A stretch of DNA of 56,106 nt from Lachnospiraceae bacterium. GTDB taxonomy: Bacteria; Bacillota; Clostridia; Lachnospirales; Lachnospiraceae. Each line of letters starts with the position of its first letter. The first letter of the stretch is position 1. A program made the translations under genes and the position numbers. Below the pieces are notes generated by a model. It saw only the letters and a list, made by a program, of their open reading frames with translations. It did not search any database and was not told the DNA's origin. The DNA lies in assembly GCA_017437785.1 (NCBI GenBank), contig JAFRXH010000089.1, positions 1 to 56,106 on the forward strand, given 5' to 3'. Below are positions 17,293-27,172 of the stretch, one piece after another.

Positions 17293-17330
17293 GGATGGGT
17301 ACAGGGGACGGTTCTCTGTACCCGTCCCCT
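17293..17330. repeat. Dispersed palindromic repeat, copy 2
   Basis: GGGTACAG and CTGTACCC form an 8-bp stem around GGGACGGTTCT, extended to GATGGGTACAG/CTGTACCCGTC with one G-U pair. A competing stem GGGGACG/CGTCCCC is also possible, so two alternative hairpins exist. Thirty-one bases are identical to the copy at 41593-41633. It lies between the PP2C gene and the serA operon terminator. Confidence 0.8.
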
Positions 17331-17338
17331 CTCCGCAC

Positions 17339-17368
17339 AAAAAAACCCGGAATGATATACATTCCGGG
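17339..17368 (-). terminator. Rho-independent terminator of the serC-serA operon
   Basis: On the minus strand CCCGGAATG pairs perfectly with CATTCCGGG around a 5-nt loop and is followed by seven T residues. It begins 21 bp after the last ORF of the operon. It is the clearest intrinsic terminator in the window. Confidence 0.92.
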
Positions 17369-17389
17369 CCTGATCGTTTAATAAAGCTT

Positions 17390-17659
17390 TCAGCTCATTA
17401 TGTCCCCATAGGAATTCATGTTTCCCATGGTGCTCTGGAACTTGCGCTCCAGCTCTACGCTGCGCTCGCTTGCCAGATCCATATAGCGGATGAATACGCT
17501 CTCTACGCTCTCGCCGCTTTCGGAGGCTATCTCCTCCATCACCGGCTTAAGCTTTTCAAGCATAAAGCCTACCTGTGTCTTCTGAGGATCTATGCCGTCG
17601 AGCACCTCATCTGCGTAATTGTTTATGCGCTCTAAGAAAGCTGCATCTTCTTTAGTCAT
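17390..17659 (-). CDS. Small protein coupled to serA (89 aa, function unknown)
   Basis: An 89-residue, mostly helical, acidic protein without membrane segments or recognisable motifs. The start ATG 17659 is one base after the serA stop codon (TAA-G-ATG), so translation is probably coupled, and the operon terminator lies just behind it. The pattern of charged and hydrophobic residues (DAAFLERINNYADEVLDGI, then VGFMLEKLKPVMEEIA) suggests an amphipathic helical bundle. I do not recognise the family. The position invites a role linked to serine synthesis, for example as a regulatory or assembly partner of SerA, but nothing in the sequence proves it. Confidence 0.75.
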   Translation of the reverse strand: MTKEDAAFLERINNYADEVLDGIDPQKTQVGFMLEKLKPVMEEIASESGESVESVFIRYMDLASERSVELERKFQSTMGNMNSYGDIMS

Positions 17660-17660
17660 C

Positions 17661-18827
17661 TTATTTCACCACTCTTACCCTGATAACGCCCTCGATGCCC
17701 TCGAGTTTCTTAAGAAGCTCGTCGGTGATCGCAGAATCTGTATCTATCATGGTATATGCATAATCACCCTTGGACTTGTTGGTCATGTTATCGATATTGA
17801 TGCCCACCTCACCGAATACACCGGTGAACTTGGTGATCATGTTTGCAACATTCTTATGGCAGATAGCTACACGGCCTGCAGTCTGGCATACGCCCATATC
17901 TGCATTGGGATAGTTTACGGAATTCCTTATGTTACCGTTCTCTAAGAAATCGCGTACTTCCTGTACTGCCATAACAGCGCAGTTGTCCTCTGCTTCCTCT
18001 GTGGATGCCCCCAGGTGAGGCATAAGGATAACACCTTCCTGACCTGCAGTGGTAGGGTTGGCAAAGTCGGATACATACTTGCGGATCTTGCCTGCCTTGA
18101 TGCCCTCAAGGATAGCAGGCTCATCGCACAGAAGATCACGTGCAAGGTTGATGATTATTACACCGTCCTTCATAAGAGCGATAGCATCCTTGCCGATCAT
18201 GCCCTTGGTGCTGTCAAGCAGGGGCACATGAATGGTGATGTAATCGCACTCACGGTAGATATCGTTAACATCGGTAACGTGCTTAACATCGCGGCTTAAG
18301 TTCCATGCTGCGTTGATGGAAAGATAAGGATCGTAACCGTATACTTCCATGCCCATATGCTTTGCAGCATTTGCAACCAGCACACCTATAGCGCCCAGAC
18401 CGATGATACCAAGCTTCTTGCCTGCGATCTCGGTACCTGCGAATTTCTTCTTTTCCTTCTCAGCGGTCTTTGCGATATTCTCATCTGCTGCATCGCTCTT
18501 TGCCCACTCGATACCGCCTACGATATCACGTGCTGCAAGCAGCATACCGGCAAAAACCAGTTCCTTAACTGCATTTGCATTTGCGCCGGGGGTATTGAAT
18601 ACCACGATACCCTGCTCTGCACATTTATCAAGAGGGATGTTGTTAACGCCTGCGCCTGCACGTGCTACAGCCTTAAGTGCTGCAGGCAGCTCCATCTCAT
18701 GCATTACGGCACTTCTTACCAGTATGGCATCAGCCTCGTTAACATCATCTGTCTTAGCATAATCAGCTGTAAAATTATCCAGACCGCATGCTGCGATAGG
18801 ATTTAAGCAATGATATTTAAAAGCCAT
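17661..18827 (-). CDS. serA: D-3-phosphoglycerate dehydrogenase
   Basis: A 388-residue NAD-dependent dehydrogenase, first step of the phosphorylated serine pathway (3-phosphoglycerate to 3-phosphohydroxypyruvate). The NAD-binding Rossmann motif GLGAIG is at residues 143-148 with the acidic YDPYLS end of beta-2. The catalytic triad regions are INLARDLL (Arg), CDEPA (Glu side) and MPHLGASTEEAE (His). The C-terminal 75 residues form an ACT domain (GEVGINIDNMTNKSKGDYAYT), the usual serine-binding regulatory module. serC is 16 bp upstream, so both enzymes should be co-expressed. Confidence 0.96.
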   Translation of the reverse strand: MAFKYHCLNPIAACGLDNFTADYAKTDDVNEADAILVRSAVMHEMELPAALKAVARAGAGVNNIPLDKCAEQGIVVFNTPGANANAVKELVFAGMLLAARDIVGGIEWAKSDAADENIAKTAEKEKKKFAGTEIAGKKLGIIGLGAIGVLVANAAKHMGMEVYGYDPYLSINAAWNLSRDVKHVTDVNDIYRECDYITIHVPLLDSTKGMIGKDAIALMKDGVIIINLARDLLCDEPAILEGIKAGKIRKYVSDFANPTTAGQEGVILMPHLGASTEEAEDNCAVMAVQEVRDFLENGNIRNSVNYPNADMGVCQTAGRVAICHKNVANMITKFTGVFGEVGINIDNMTNKSKGDYAYTMIDTDSAITDELLKKLEGIEGVIRVRVVK

Positions 18828-18843
18828 TTTAAGTCACACTCCT

Positions 18844-19926
18844 TTACTTATTCTCTACTTCAAACTTCTTCATGAACTCAACCAGAGCCTTAACGCCCTC
18901 GATAGGCATAGCGTTGTAAATGGAAGCTCTCATGCCGCCTACGCTTCTGTGGCCCTTAAGGTTCTCAAGGCCTGCTGCCTTGGATTCTTTAACGAACTTG
19001 GCATCCAGCTCTTCGTTACCGGTGATGAAAGGTACGTTCATGAGTGAACGGTCTTCCTTAACAACGGTGCCCTTGAACAGGCTGCTCTCATCAAGGAAAT
19101 CATAAAGGATCTTAGCCTTCTCCTCGTTGCGCTGCTTCATAGCCTCAAGTCCGCCCATCTTCTGGATCCACTTGAATACCTTACCGCAGATATAGATGCC
19201 GTATGCGGGAGGGGTATTGTAAAGTGACTTTGCGTCTGCGTGGATCTTGTATCTTAACATGGTAGGTGTTCCGGGAAGTACATCCTCGGTGATCAGCTCT
19301 TTCTTCATGATAACGATAACCACGCCTGCAGGTCCGATGTTCTTCTGAACGCCGCCGTATACCAGACCGTACTTAGTCACATCCATAGGCTCGCTTAAGA
19401 AGCAGGAACTTACATCGGAAACAAGAGTCTTTCCCTTGGTATTGGGAAGCTTCTTAAACTTGGTTCCGTATATTGTATTGTTCTCACAGATATACACATA
19501 GTCAGCATCAGGGCTGATAGGCAGATCTGAGCAATCAGGGATATAAGAGAAGGTCTTATCCTCTGAAGATGCGATCTTGTTAGCCTTACCGTAGATCTGT
19601 GCCTCCTGATATGCCTTCTTTGCCCACTGACCGGTAACGATGTAATCTGCTACCTTGTTCTTCATAAGGTTCATGGGGATCATTGCGAACTGCTGGCTCG
19701 CACCACCCTGCAGGAACATTACTTCGTAATCATCGGGTATTGAAAGGAGGGAGCGCAGGTCAGCCTCCGCGGTCTTAATGATGTCATCATAAACCTTAGA
19801 TCGGTGACTCATTTCCATGACTGACATACCGCATCCGCGATAGTCCAGCATTTCATCTGCTGCTTCCTTCAGTACTTCCTCGGGCAGCACAGCCGGTCCC
19901 GCTGAAAAATTGTACACTCTGCTCAT
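18844..19926 (-). CDS. serC: Phosphoserine aminotransferase
   Basis: A 360-residue PLP-dependent class V aminotransferase. It converts 3-phosphohydroxypyruvate and glutamate to phosphoserine. The start MSRVYNFSAGPAVLPEEVL is typical; I chose ATG 19926, with GGAGG 8 nt upstream, over a start five codons earlier. The PLP lysine is in YGGVQKNIGPAG. The GGASQQFAMIPMNL phosphate-binding region and the RASIYNAMP end are also as expected. First gene of a serC-serA-89aa operon with a clear promoter at 19977-20005. Confidence 0.97.
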   Translation of the reverse strand: MSRVYNFSAGPAVLPEEVLKEAADEMLDYRGCGMSVMEMSHRSKVYDDIIKTAEADLRSLLSIPDDYEVMFLQGGASQQFAMIPMNLMKNKVADYIVTGQWAKKAYQEAQIYGKANKIASSEDKTFSYIPDCSDLPISPDADYVYICENNTIYGTKFKKLPNTKGKTLVSDVSSCFLSEPMDVTKYGLVYGGVQKNIGPAGVVIVIMKKELITEDVLPGTPTMLRYKIHADAKSLYNTPPAYGIYICGKVFKWIQKMGGLEAMKQRNEEKAKILYDFLDESSLFKGTVVKEDRSLMNVPFITGNEELDAKFVKESKAAGLENLKGHRSVGGMRASIYNAMPIEGVKALVEFMKKFEVENK

Positions 19927-19976
19927 AACTCTTTCCTCCATAATTATTTACTATTTGCTAAAAACAGATAAATAAG

Positions 19977-20005
19977 ATAATATACCCCTTTTTCTGCCGC
20001 GTCAA
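19977..20005 (-). promoter_or_regulatory. Sigma-A-type promoter of serC-serA
   Basis: On the minus strand TTGACG (20005-20000), a 17-bp spacer and TATTAT (19982-19977). The start codon is about 50 bp downstream. No T-box or other riboswitch fits in the short leader. Confidence 0.8.
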
Positions 20006-20024
20006 TGACTTTTTTCCCGGCGCC

Positions 20025-23000
20025 TTACTTCACTTTTCTCGCAACGATCTTAAACTTTCCTGAAGCCATGCCGCTGTAAGGACTGTCTTCCTTGGCCGTA
20101 ATGATCATCGTAGCCTTTTTGCCCTTCTTTACATTGTCAGCATAGCTTACATCAAAGTACTTAAAGACCTCCGCTCCGGTAAGCACGGTTTTCCCGATCT
20201 TCACCTTTATATCGCCCTGGCGGAATGCATTCGCAGGATCGAAGGTAACGGGAGAACCGGTATAGGCCACATTCTTAAGCTTCTTTGTCCCATCTTTTAC
20301 TACCAGGCTAATCTTTGCCTTGGATATATCGGTCTTTGTATCCCTGTATACCCTGTAGGTGGTGCTCAGCTCTTTGGTACCGTCTGTAAAGCTCCTGCCT
20401 TTACTCTTTACTGTCACGGTGATGAGCTTCTCATTCTCGCCTTCCTCCAGCTTAAGCTTTTTAGGCATATCATTGCCGCTTATTGAATAGCTTACAGTAT
20501 ATTCGGAAGAAGCAACCACTTCGCCGTTTACTGTAACTACAGGCTTAGCCCTATACTTTCCGGCCTTCTTATAAAGCATATCGCCGACAAATATCTCAGC
20601 CGTACCAAGCGAAGCCTTTACTATAGTAAAGCTTACCTCCGGTGTGGTAGCGCCCTTATAGTTACCGATGAAGCTGAACTTGATCTTACCGGTAGCTTCT
20701 GCTTTTGCGTTATTACTGTACCTAAGGGTATAATCGATACCTTCGGAAAGCACTCTGGTAATACCTGACTGTGATGCCGTAACAAAGACCGCAGGCGTTA
20801 CCTTATTCTTTGAGTATGAATAGCTGCCCTCAGGCATGCCTTCCTCAGGTATGAGCTGTACAGTTATGGCTGCATCTATAGCAGGAGCTATCTTATAGCT
20901 TAAGGCTGTGCTTCCTGTATAGCTGCCTATACCCGTTACCTGCACATTTACGGTACCTGCATTGATAACATCTGCAGAATAGCTTACTGCATAATCTTTA
21001 CCTTCCGTAAGCTTATTTCCGGCCTGATCGGTCACCGTAAGATCACCAGCACCTAAAAGCTGTGGTGTTCCGTCATATACACGGCTCACCGTGCCTAGCG
21101 CTACCTTGATAGCGGTCTTTGCAAACTCTTCCTTATCCTTTATGCGGTTAACGGGCAGATCCTTTATCTCTCCTGCAAAATTACCGCCCTTTGCGGTAAA
21201 GCTTACTGTTTCCGTACCATCTGACGCCTTTGATATTTTAGCGTTAATGCCTTTCTTTATCTCCGTTCCGTTATAGATGATAACAGGTTTAACTGCCTTG
21301 TCTCCCTGCACTGTAAGGCCGCTCACCACTATGCCTTCCGCAGGCAAACCGCTCTCATCGGCTATCTGCTTGGGCTCTATGATGAAGCTTAACTTATAAG
21401 TACCGCTGTAGCCGTTCTTTCCTTTTACAGTAACGTCTACCTTACCGGCATTTATGTTCTTGCCGTAGTTTACACTGTAATCCACGCCATTGGTCAAAAG
21501 CCTGCTTCCGCAATAACCCTTTATCACAGGCTCTATCTCACTGCCTGTATATTCCGTACTGAAGTTATCCGTATCATCTTCAAATACGAACTTCATCTCT
21601 GCCGCTTCCTCTATGACCGGAGTAGGCGTAGGTGAAGGTGCATAGGTAGGTACAGGCCCTGCAGTAGGTGTAGGTGTTACTGTCACAGTAGGAGTAGGTG
21701 TGTCCTCACCTGTGGGTGTAGGATCCGCTTCTCCCGTAGGTGTGGGTGTTGCATTTTCAGAGGGTGTAGGAGTTACATTCTCCGAAGGTGTAGGGCTCAC
21801 CTTATCAGTGGGCGTAGACTTATCCTCTGTAGGAAGCGCATCAGTCCTGAAGGTCGCAGCTGCACTTGCAGGTGAAGCCTCATGGTTTGCATCCCCGCTT
21901 ATCCTCTGGAAGAAAGTATACTCTGTATCTGCATTGAGTCCGCTGAAGGTATTGCTGCTCTGCCATGAATGGCCGCTTAAGCAGTACTCATAACCGTTAT
22001 ATGCTGTCAGTGTGATGCTGCTGGTAGTTGAGCTCTTCTTTGTGGGAGCTTCAGGTGCAGCCTGTGATGCTTTGCTTATCACTACCATCACACTGCCCAT
22101 GGCACTGTCGGTATGGTTTTCATCGCCGAATGCCTTATACCATACATAATAGGTACCGGCATTTATCTCTGTGGGTATGCTCTCAGAAAAGCTCTCAGCC
22201 GGTGCTTCGCTGCTTCCCTTGGCATACTTTATGGTACCGCCTGTAGCTGCGCCTACGCTTACAAGTGCCTGTGCACTGCCGTTATAGGTCAGGCTGTTTG
22301 CAACAGGTGCGGTGGTCACTGCAGCCGCCGGCTTTAAGATGTTAAAGTCTGCCGTTGCATAGCCTCCCAGGTAATTATCCGTTTCAGCTATATTTGCACT
22401 TATTGTGTAGCTGCCTTCGGTTGAAGGTATCGTATCAGTATAGGTACTGTCAGCAGCATCCTTTACCTTATAAAGGAAGGTAACTGCGCCGTTTCCGGGA
22501 TTACCGGTAACTACAGGAGTGCCTGCTTCGGAGCCCTGGGCAAAGTCTGCCATAGCTACTACAGGATTTATTGGTGCTTTATTGATAGTAAAATGAACTG
22601 TCACTTCATCAAAGCTGTAATTGCCGCCGCTGTTTGCGCTTACTGTCACATCCGCGGTTCCCGCATTGGTATTATTTGCATATTTCACGGTATACGCAGA
22701 AGAAGCAATTTCGTTGCTGCCGTTCTTTACGGTAACAGCAGGCTTCTTCTCGGTACCGTCATAAGTATAACTGTTTTGGGAAAGTGTCACTTCAGGCGTG
22801 AAAGCATAAGCATCTATGGTCAGTATACCCGATTTATAAGTCACGGTATAATTGCCCTGCTCTGCAGCCCCTGCAGGAGTTATTACATACCTGCCGACGT
22901 TTTCACCCTCCTCGCGACTGAAGGTATAGCTTAATACATCACTTCCGAAAGTTCCGCTCACTGTTGCGGTATACGAAGGATCCGCTGCACCATAAGCCTT

Positions 23001-26000
23001 AACCGCGTCATTAGCAGAAACAACGGCAGCGGCCCTAGCTATGGTCACATTAACGGGCCCGCCTGCTTCACTCTCCTCATAGTTACTATCCCCAAATACT
23101 TTATATGAAATGCTGTAGCTGCCGGCATTCAGACCTTCGGGTATAGCTTCAATATAAGCTCCTCCGTTTACTGAATATTTGATAGTGCCCCCGGAAGCCT
23201 CAGCTGCATTTATCAGTTCCTGACCGGCACCGCTGTAAATAAGTCCTGTTTTTGCCTGAGGAGCTTTAGTTACCGTGGCCTGTGCTTTATTTATGGTAAA
23301 TACGCCTGTATTGCAGCTTACGCTGTAATTACCCTGCAGCGCCTCAGCCGAAGGAATTATCACATAATTACCAACATTCTCACCTTCCTCACGGGAAAGC
23401 GTATATGCAACAGTATCGTTACCGATAAGGCCGTTCACCGAAGCAGTAAATACAGGATCCGCTGTACCATAGGTCTTGCTCTTATTCTCTGCTTTTATCG
23501 TAACAGCCTTAGGATCTATCTTAAGATATCCGTCTGTCACAATAAATTCCACATTTGAGTAGTTTGCATCGGTATTGCTGAACAGTTCTGCCTTTAAGCC
23601 CAAAGCATAATTTCCTGCGTCTGTCTTTGAGGGAACAGCAATGCCGTTAAAAGAAATATTTGCCAGAGAATAGGAAGCATTGTCACAGGACATATCAAAA
23701 AGCTGATCACCCTGAACCGCTGTCTGCGTTCCCGACATAGTGTGTGCCGTACCGTCATAGGTAAAGCTTTCATTATGTCCGGTAACCGTTACAGTCACTT
23801 TGGCTGAACTGGGCTGTATCTTAAATGTACCCGTCTTTACCGTAACGCTGTAATCGGGATTCGAAGCAGCCGTTACGCTCACGTTTATGGTGTATTCACC
23901 AACATTTTCACCCTGCACACGGCTTAATACCACATCGGCTAACGTATCCATGCCGCATAAACCGTAAGCTTTATATGTCAGCTCAGGGTCATCATCACCA
24001 AAGGTCTTTGTAACATCATCTGCGCTGACCGTTACTGCCTTGGGCACTACCGTTACCGGAGCGCTTATATCACCGATATAGTTACCGATACCCGTGATGA
24101 CCGCTTGATAGGTACCGGTATGCAGCGGCATTATAGTAAAGCTGATGGTATAATCGGTATCCTTTATAAGTTTTTTCGTGCTGTCATCCGTAACAAAATA
24201 TACATCAGGATACTGTTCACTGCCGCTATAGGTCAGTTCATCCACACTTACGCTATCATTATCTAATTTGTCTTTCCACCTGCCGTATAGAGTGATATCC
24301 TCGGTTACCGCTATATTGATATCAAAAGCATCTCCCGTACAGTCGGGATCTTCATACCAGCCATAGAACTCTTTACCTGCAGGTGCGGTAAGCTTATCCT
24401 CAGCAGCCTGTAGATCTGCACTGCTTAATACCGCATTCTGGGAAACGATCACTTCATGAATATCCGTGCCGGCCACATTAAAGGATACCTTGCAGATATC
24501 TGTAAGCTCGATCTTTTTCAGATCAGCCGCACCGTTCTTCGCCTCTATCTTAATATAGCCGGGCTTTCCCGAAGCGGTATCGGAGCATGCTAATAATTCT
24601 TCCGCTGCCGTCATAGCCTTTCCGTTTACAAGGATATTCGCATAACCGTTTGGTACATTTATACGTATGCCGTTTTTATCATGGATAGGTACATAGATCA
24701 CCGTCCCCTGTTCAAGCTTCAGCCCTTTAGCCATACGATCGGACGTATCATCGTACTTTTGGATTTTCGCCCCTTCTTCCGTGGTATCAACATACAGGCC
24801 GTCGATATACACTGCAGAACCGCTCACCTCTTCCCCCAATACACCCAGTATATCCTCAGATGTAAGATCCCAGGCTGTAGTCTGAGATACGGGCATAACT
24901 TTTATAAAATAAATATAGTTATCCTCAAATGTAAGCTGATAAGTCTTGTCAGCTTGGGCTTTAAAGATCACCACCGAATTTTTATCTGATCTGGCCTTCC
25001 CGGGGCTGAGCACTGCTGCTTCCGGAGCATCTCCTCCCTCTTCCATAAAGATAAGATCTTCATAATGTCTTTTTACAACTACAGCCACTTCACTATCTTC
25101 TGTGGTTTTTATACTGAAATACTGCAATTCGGGATCGCCGCCACCGGAATATAAGTATCCGTCACACGCTGAAATACCTGCTGATGCTATACAGATACTA
25201 TCAGGAGTGGAACTTTTGTGTATCCTTATTCTGTTAGCGCTATCAGCATATCCAGCGGTATAATGTCCTGGTGTTTTATCATATAATATAAATCCGTTAT
25301 AACTGAGGGAAGCATCTTTCAAAAAATATTTCCATTCGTCATGAAACAATGTATATACAAGATCCTCATTGTTTATATTCCCTACTGAGAATTCCCCGGG
25401 AACAGCATCCTTAAACACCGGATACAGAGCCTTATTTCCGGTAACCGCAAGATTTGTAAGATTATACGGGTCGCCGTTTTCTGTCTCAGACCACCATGTA
25501 AACACTTTGCCCTCAGGAACAGTAAGTTTTCCCATGGCAGTTTTGGTTTCAAGACTGGGAATTTGATGATTCTCAGGAACTTCTACCTCATAAACCGTTT
25601 CACTGCCATTTTTAAAGCTTACGGTATATGTTGAAGCATCATCAAATCGTATGTTATTTAATTGTGTTCCACTTCCAAAAAAAACACAATCCCCCCATAT
25701 CTTAGTATACCCTGGCCTGTCAGAACCTTCATCCGTACTCATAAAAGTATCGAAATTGCACAGAGTCGAAAAATTTCCCTTTCTGCAATCACCATTTACC
25801 TCGATATTAAGCATATCAGCATTGATTTTTAAAAATCTGTTCTCACGTACAGGGACATAAACAGAAGCATCGCATAATTTTATTCCGTTTTTATAAGGAT
25901 CATTTATTTTGGATTCTGCCGTCGTAGTATCAAATATCAATCCGTAAATATATGCTGTTGTGCCTGATATCTCACTGATCCGGCCGCATAAATATACTAT

Positions 26001-27065
26001 TTTATTGGGTATATCTTCATAGAGCGTATTTACATACTCATCTTCTTCTGGAGCACTCCTAAAATCCCAGTAATCCCACGCCTCCGATGGCAAAACCTTT
26101 ACGAAATAAATCGCAACGCCCCTGTCAGCACTGATTTTGTACGTTTTCCCTGCTTCAGTCTTAAATACCACAGTTGAAGGTTTATATACATCCGGATCCT
26201 TCGATACAGGGATAACTGCTTCCCGGATAATATCATCATCGTCCTTCAGATATACTTTATAATCTGCTTTAGGATCACTTTCCGGAAAATAATGCTTATC
26301 AAATTTTGCAACTACAACCACATCAGAACATGCTACAGTCTGAAAACTGATATAAGTATGCTCAAAAGGGGTTGCATCATTAAAACGAAGATATGCATCT
26401 GTTGCATTTTTGCTTACCGGTAAAACCGGGACAGCTTCTTCAGAAGTTCCTTGATAGATCTTTATTTTATTCATGCTGTCAGTTTTATTAGGTTCATAAT
26501 CTATAGGGATACTATCATATATAGTGAATCCGTTATAATTGACAGCGCCGTCTATAAAATAAGAAACTCTACAGATGTTCTGTTTTTTTTCGTTTGCGTC
26601 CTGCACGGAGTCACGTACATTCGGATAAGAAAACTCATCAAAATACAGCTCTGAAGGCTCTTCGCTATTTTGTTCGGGCACACTGCCAAGGAGTTCTGTA
26701 TCATCAGTTAATACAGGCAGTATTTCACCTGCAGAAATAACTGCAGCTTCATCTCCGGAAACGGTATCCGGCTCATCTTCTGAATCTGTTTCCACCTCAT
26801 CTGTTGAAACGGTACCTGCCTCATCTTCTGAAACTGTATCTGTCTCATCCGCAGAAACGGTATCCGGTCCATATTCTGAAACACTATCCGCCTCATCTGC
26901 GGAAACAAGCCCATCTGTCTGCCCTTCTTCCCCGACAAGGTACTCCATCGCCCCATCCGGGCCTCCTGCCGCATAGGCCGGGACCGGATAGCTTGAAAAG
27001 AGCATAGCCGCCGCCAGGACTGCCGCCATCTTTCTTCTGAATCTGATCATTCCCTTTTTGAACAT
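20025..27065 (-). CDS. Giant secreted YDG/Ig-like-repeat surface protein (2346 aa)
   Basis: Signal peptide at residues 1-32 (FRRKMAAVLAAAML core, PAYA end). An acidic tract of VS-x-DE repeats (about 50-105) follows. Two related modules of about 300 residues, each with a YNGF-(T/I)-(I/L)-YD motif, both end in an InlB/Listeria-Bacteroides-type repeat (FTWWSETENGDPYNL; FYGWYEDPDCTGDAFD). Several YDG/MBG-type domains follow between about 1000 and 1650 (KTFGDDDP, KTYGTADP, KAYGAADP; EGENVG). A Pro-Thr-rich linker is at about 1745-1820. The C-terminal 500 residues are Ig-like modules like those of the 1168-aa protein. I chose ATG 27065 (GGAAAGGAAATATT before it). There is no LPXTG, SLH domain or C-terminal helix. 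Adhesin or matrix function is inference. Confidence 0.85.
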   Translation of the reverse strand: MFKKGMIRFRRKMAAVLAAAMLFSSYPVPAYAAGGPDGAMEYLVGEEGQTDGLVSADEADSVSEYGPDTVSADETDTVSEDEAGTVSTDEVETDSEDEPDTVSGDEAAVISAGEILPVLTDDTELLGSVPEQNSEEPSELYFDEFSYPNVRDSVQDANEKKQNICRVSYFIDGAVNYNGFTIYDSIPIDYEPNKTDSMNKIKIYQGTSEEAVPVLPVSKNATDAYLRFNDATPFEHTYISFQTVACSDVVVVAKFDKHYFPESDPKADYKVYLKDDDDIIREAVIPVSKDPDVYKPSTVVFKTEAGKTYKISADRGVAIYFVKVLPSEAWDYWDFRSAPEEDEYVNTLYEDIPNKIVYLCGRISEISGTTAYIYGLIFDTTTAESKINDPYKNGIKLCDASVYVPVRENRFLKINADMLNIEVNGDCRKGNFSTLCNFDTFMSTDEGSDRPGYTKIWGDCVFFGSGTQLNNIRFDDASTYTVSFKNGSETVYEVEVPENHQIPSLETKTAMGKLTVPEGKVFTWWSETENGDPYNLTNLAVTGNKALYPVFKDAVPGEFSVGNINNEDLVYTLFHDEWKYFLKDASLSYNGFILYDKTPGHYTAGYADSANRIRIHKSSTPDSICIASAGISACDGYLYSGGGDPELQYFSIKTTEDSEVAVVVKRHYEDLIFMEEGGDAPEAAVLSPGKARSDKNSVVIFKAQADKTYQLTFEDNYIYFIKVMPVSQTTAWDLTSEDILGVLGEEVSGSAVYIDGLYVDTTEEGAKIQKYDDTSDRMAKGLKLEQGTVIYVPIHDKNGIRINVPNGYANILVNGKAMTAAEELLACSDTASGKPGYIKIEAKNGAADLKKIELTDICKVSFNVAGTDIHEVIVSQNAVLSSADLQAAEDKLTAPAGKEFYGWYEDPDCTGDAFDINIAVTEDITLYGRWKDKLDNDSVSVDELTYSGSEQYPDVYFVTDDSTKKLIKDTDYTISFTIMPLHTGTYQAVITGIGNYIGDISAPVTVVPKAVTVSADDVTKTFGDDDPELTYKAYGLCGMDTLADVVLSRVQGENVGEYTINVSVTAASNPDYSVTVKTGTFKIQPSSAKVTVTVTGHNESFTYDGTAHTMSGTQTAVQGDQLFDMSCDNASYSLANISFNGIAVPSKTDAGNYALGLKAELFSNTDANYSNVEFIVTDGYLKIDPKAVTIKAENKSKTYGTADPVFTASVNGLIGNDTVAYTLSREEGENVGNYVIIPSAEALQGNYSVSCNTGVFTINKAQATVTKAPQAKTGLIYSGAGQELINAAEASGGTIKYSVNGGAYIEAIPEGLNAGSYSISYKVFGDSNYEESEAGGPVNVTIARAAAVVSANDAVKAYGAADPSYTATVSGTFGSDVLSYTFSREEGENVGRYVITPAGAAEQGNYTVTYKSGILTIDAYAFTPEVTLSQNSYTYDGTEKKPAVTVKNGSNEIASSAYTVKYANNTNAGTADVTVSANSGGNYSFDEVTVHFTINKAPINPVVAMADFAQGSEAGTPVVTGNPGNGAVTFLYKVKDAADSTYTDTIPSTEGSYTISANIAETDNYLGGYATADFNILKPAAAVTTAPVANSLTYNGSAQALVSVGAATGGTIKYAKGSSEAPAESFSESIPTEINAGTYYVWYKAFGDENHTDSAMGSVMVVISKASQAAPEAPTKKSSTTSSITLTAYNGYEYCLSGHSWQSSNTFSGLNADTEYTFFQRISGDANHEASPASAAATFRTDALPTEDKSTPTDKVSPTPSENVTPTPSENATPTPTGEADPTPTGEDTPTPTVTVTPTPTAGPVPTYAPSPTPTPVIEEAAEMKFVFEDDTDNFSTEYTGSEIEPVIKGYCGSRLLTNGVDYSVNYGKNINAGKVDVTVKGKNGYSGTYKLSFIIEPKQIADESGLPAEGIVVSGLTVQGDKAVKPVIIYNGTEIKKGINAKISKASDGTETVSFTAKGGNFAGEIKDLPVNRIKDKEEFAKTAIKVALGTVSRVYDGTPQLLGAGDLTVTDQAGNKLTEGKDYAVSYSADVINAGTVNVQVTGIGSYTGSTALSYKIAPAIDAAITVQLIPEEGMPEGSYSYSKNKVTPAVFVTASQSGITRVLSEGIDYTLRYSNNAKAEATGKIKFSFIGNYKGATTPEVSFTIVKASLGTAEIFVGDMLYKKAGKYRAKPVVTVNGEVVASSEYTVSYSISGNDMPKKLKLEEGENEKLITVTVKSKGRSFTDGTKELSTTYRVYRDTKTDISKAKISLVVKDGTKKLKNVAYTGSPVTFDPANAFRQGDIKVKIGKTVLTGAEVFKYFDVSYADNVKKGKKATMIITAKEDSPYSGMASGKFKIVARKVK

Positions 27066-27113
27066 AATATTTCCTTTCCGTGCACGTCCGCACATTAAGA
27101 TACTTTTTGTACG

Positions 27114-27143
27114 AAAAAATATACTGCCCCAAGGGGCAGTATA
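27114..27143 (-). terminator. Terminator of the decayed surface-protein gene
   Basis: On the minus strand TATACTGCCCC and GGGGCAGTATA are perfectly complementary with TT between, followed by TTTTTT. It lies about 30 bp after the stop codon of the pseudogene and just upstream of the 2346-aa gene, so it still insulates the two. Confidence 0.85.
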
Positions 27144-27172
27144 TCATATTTAGCAAGAATTTGCATTCAAGC

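Noticed and set aside
19927-19976. T-box riboswitch before serC
   Set aside because: Leader from the -10 box to the start is about 50 bp, too short for a T-box, and has no specifier stem or TGGN sequence followed by a terminator.
21640-21830. Minisatellite in the Pro-Thr-rich region of the 2346-aa gene as a separate repeat element
   Set aside because: The repetition follows from the PTP/TPTP codons of a common wall-spanning linker; no separate DNA element needed.
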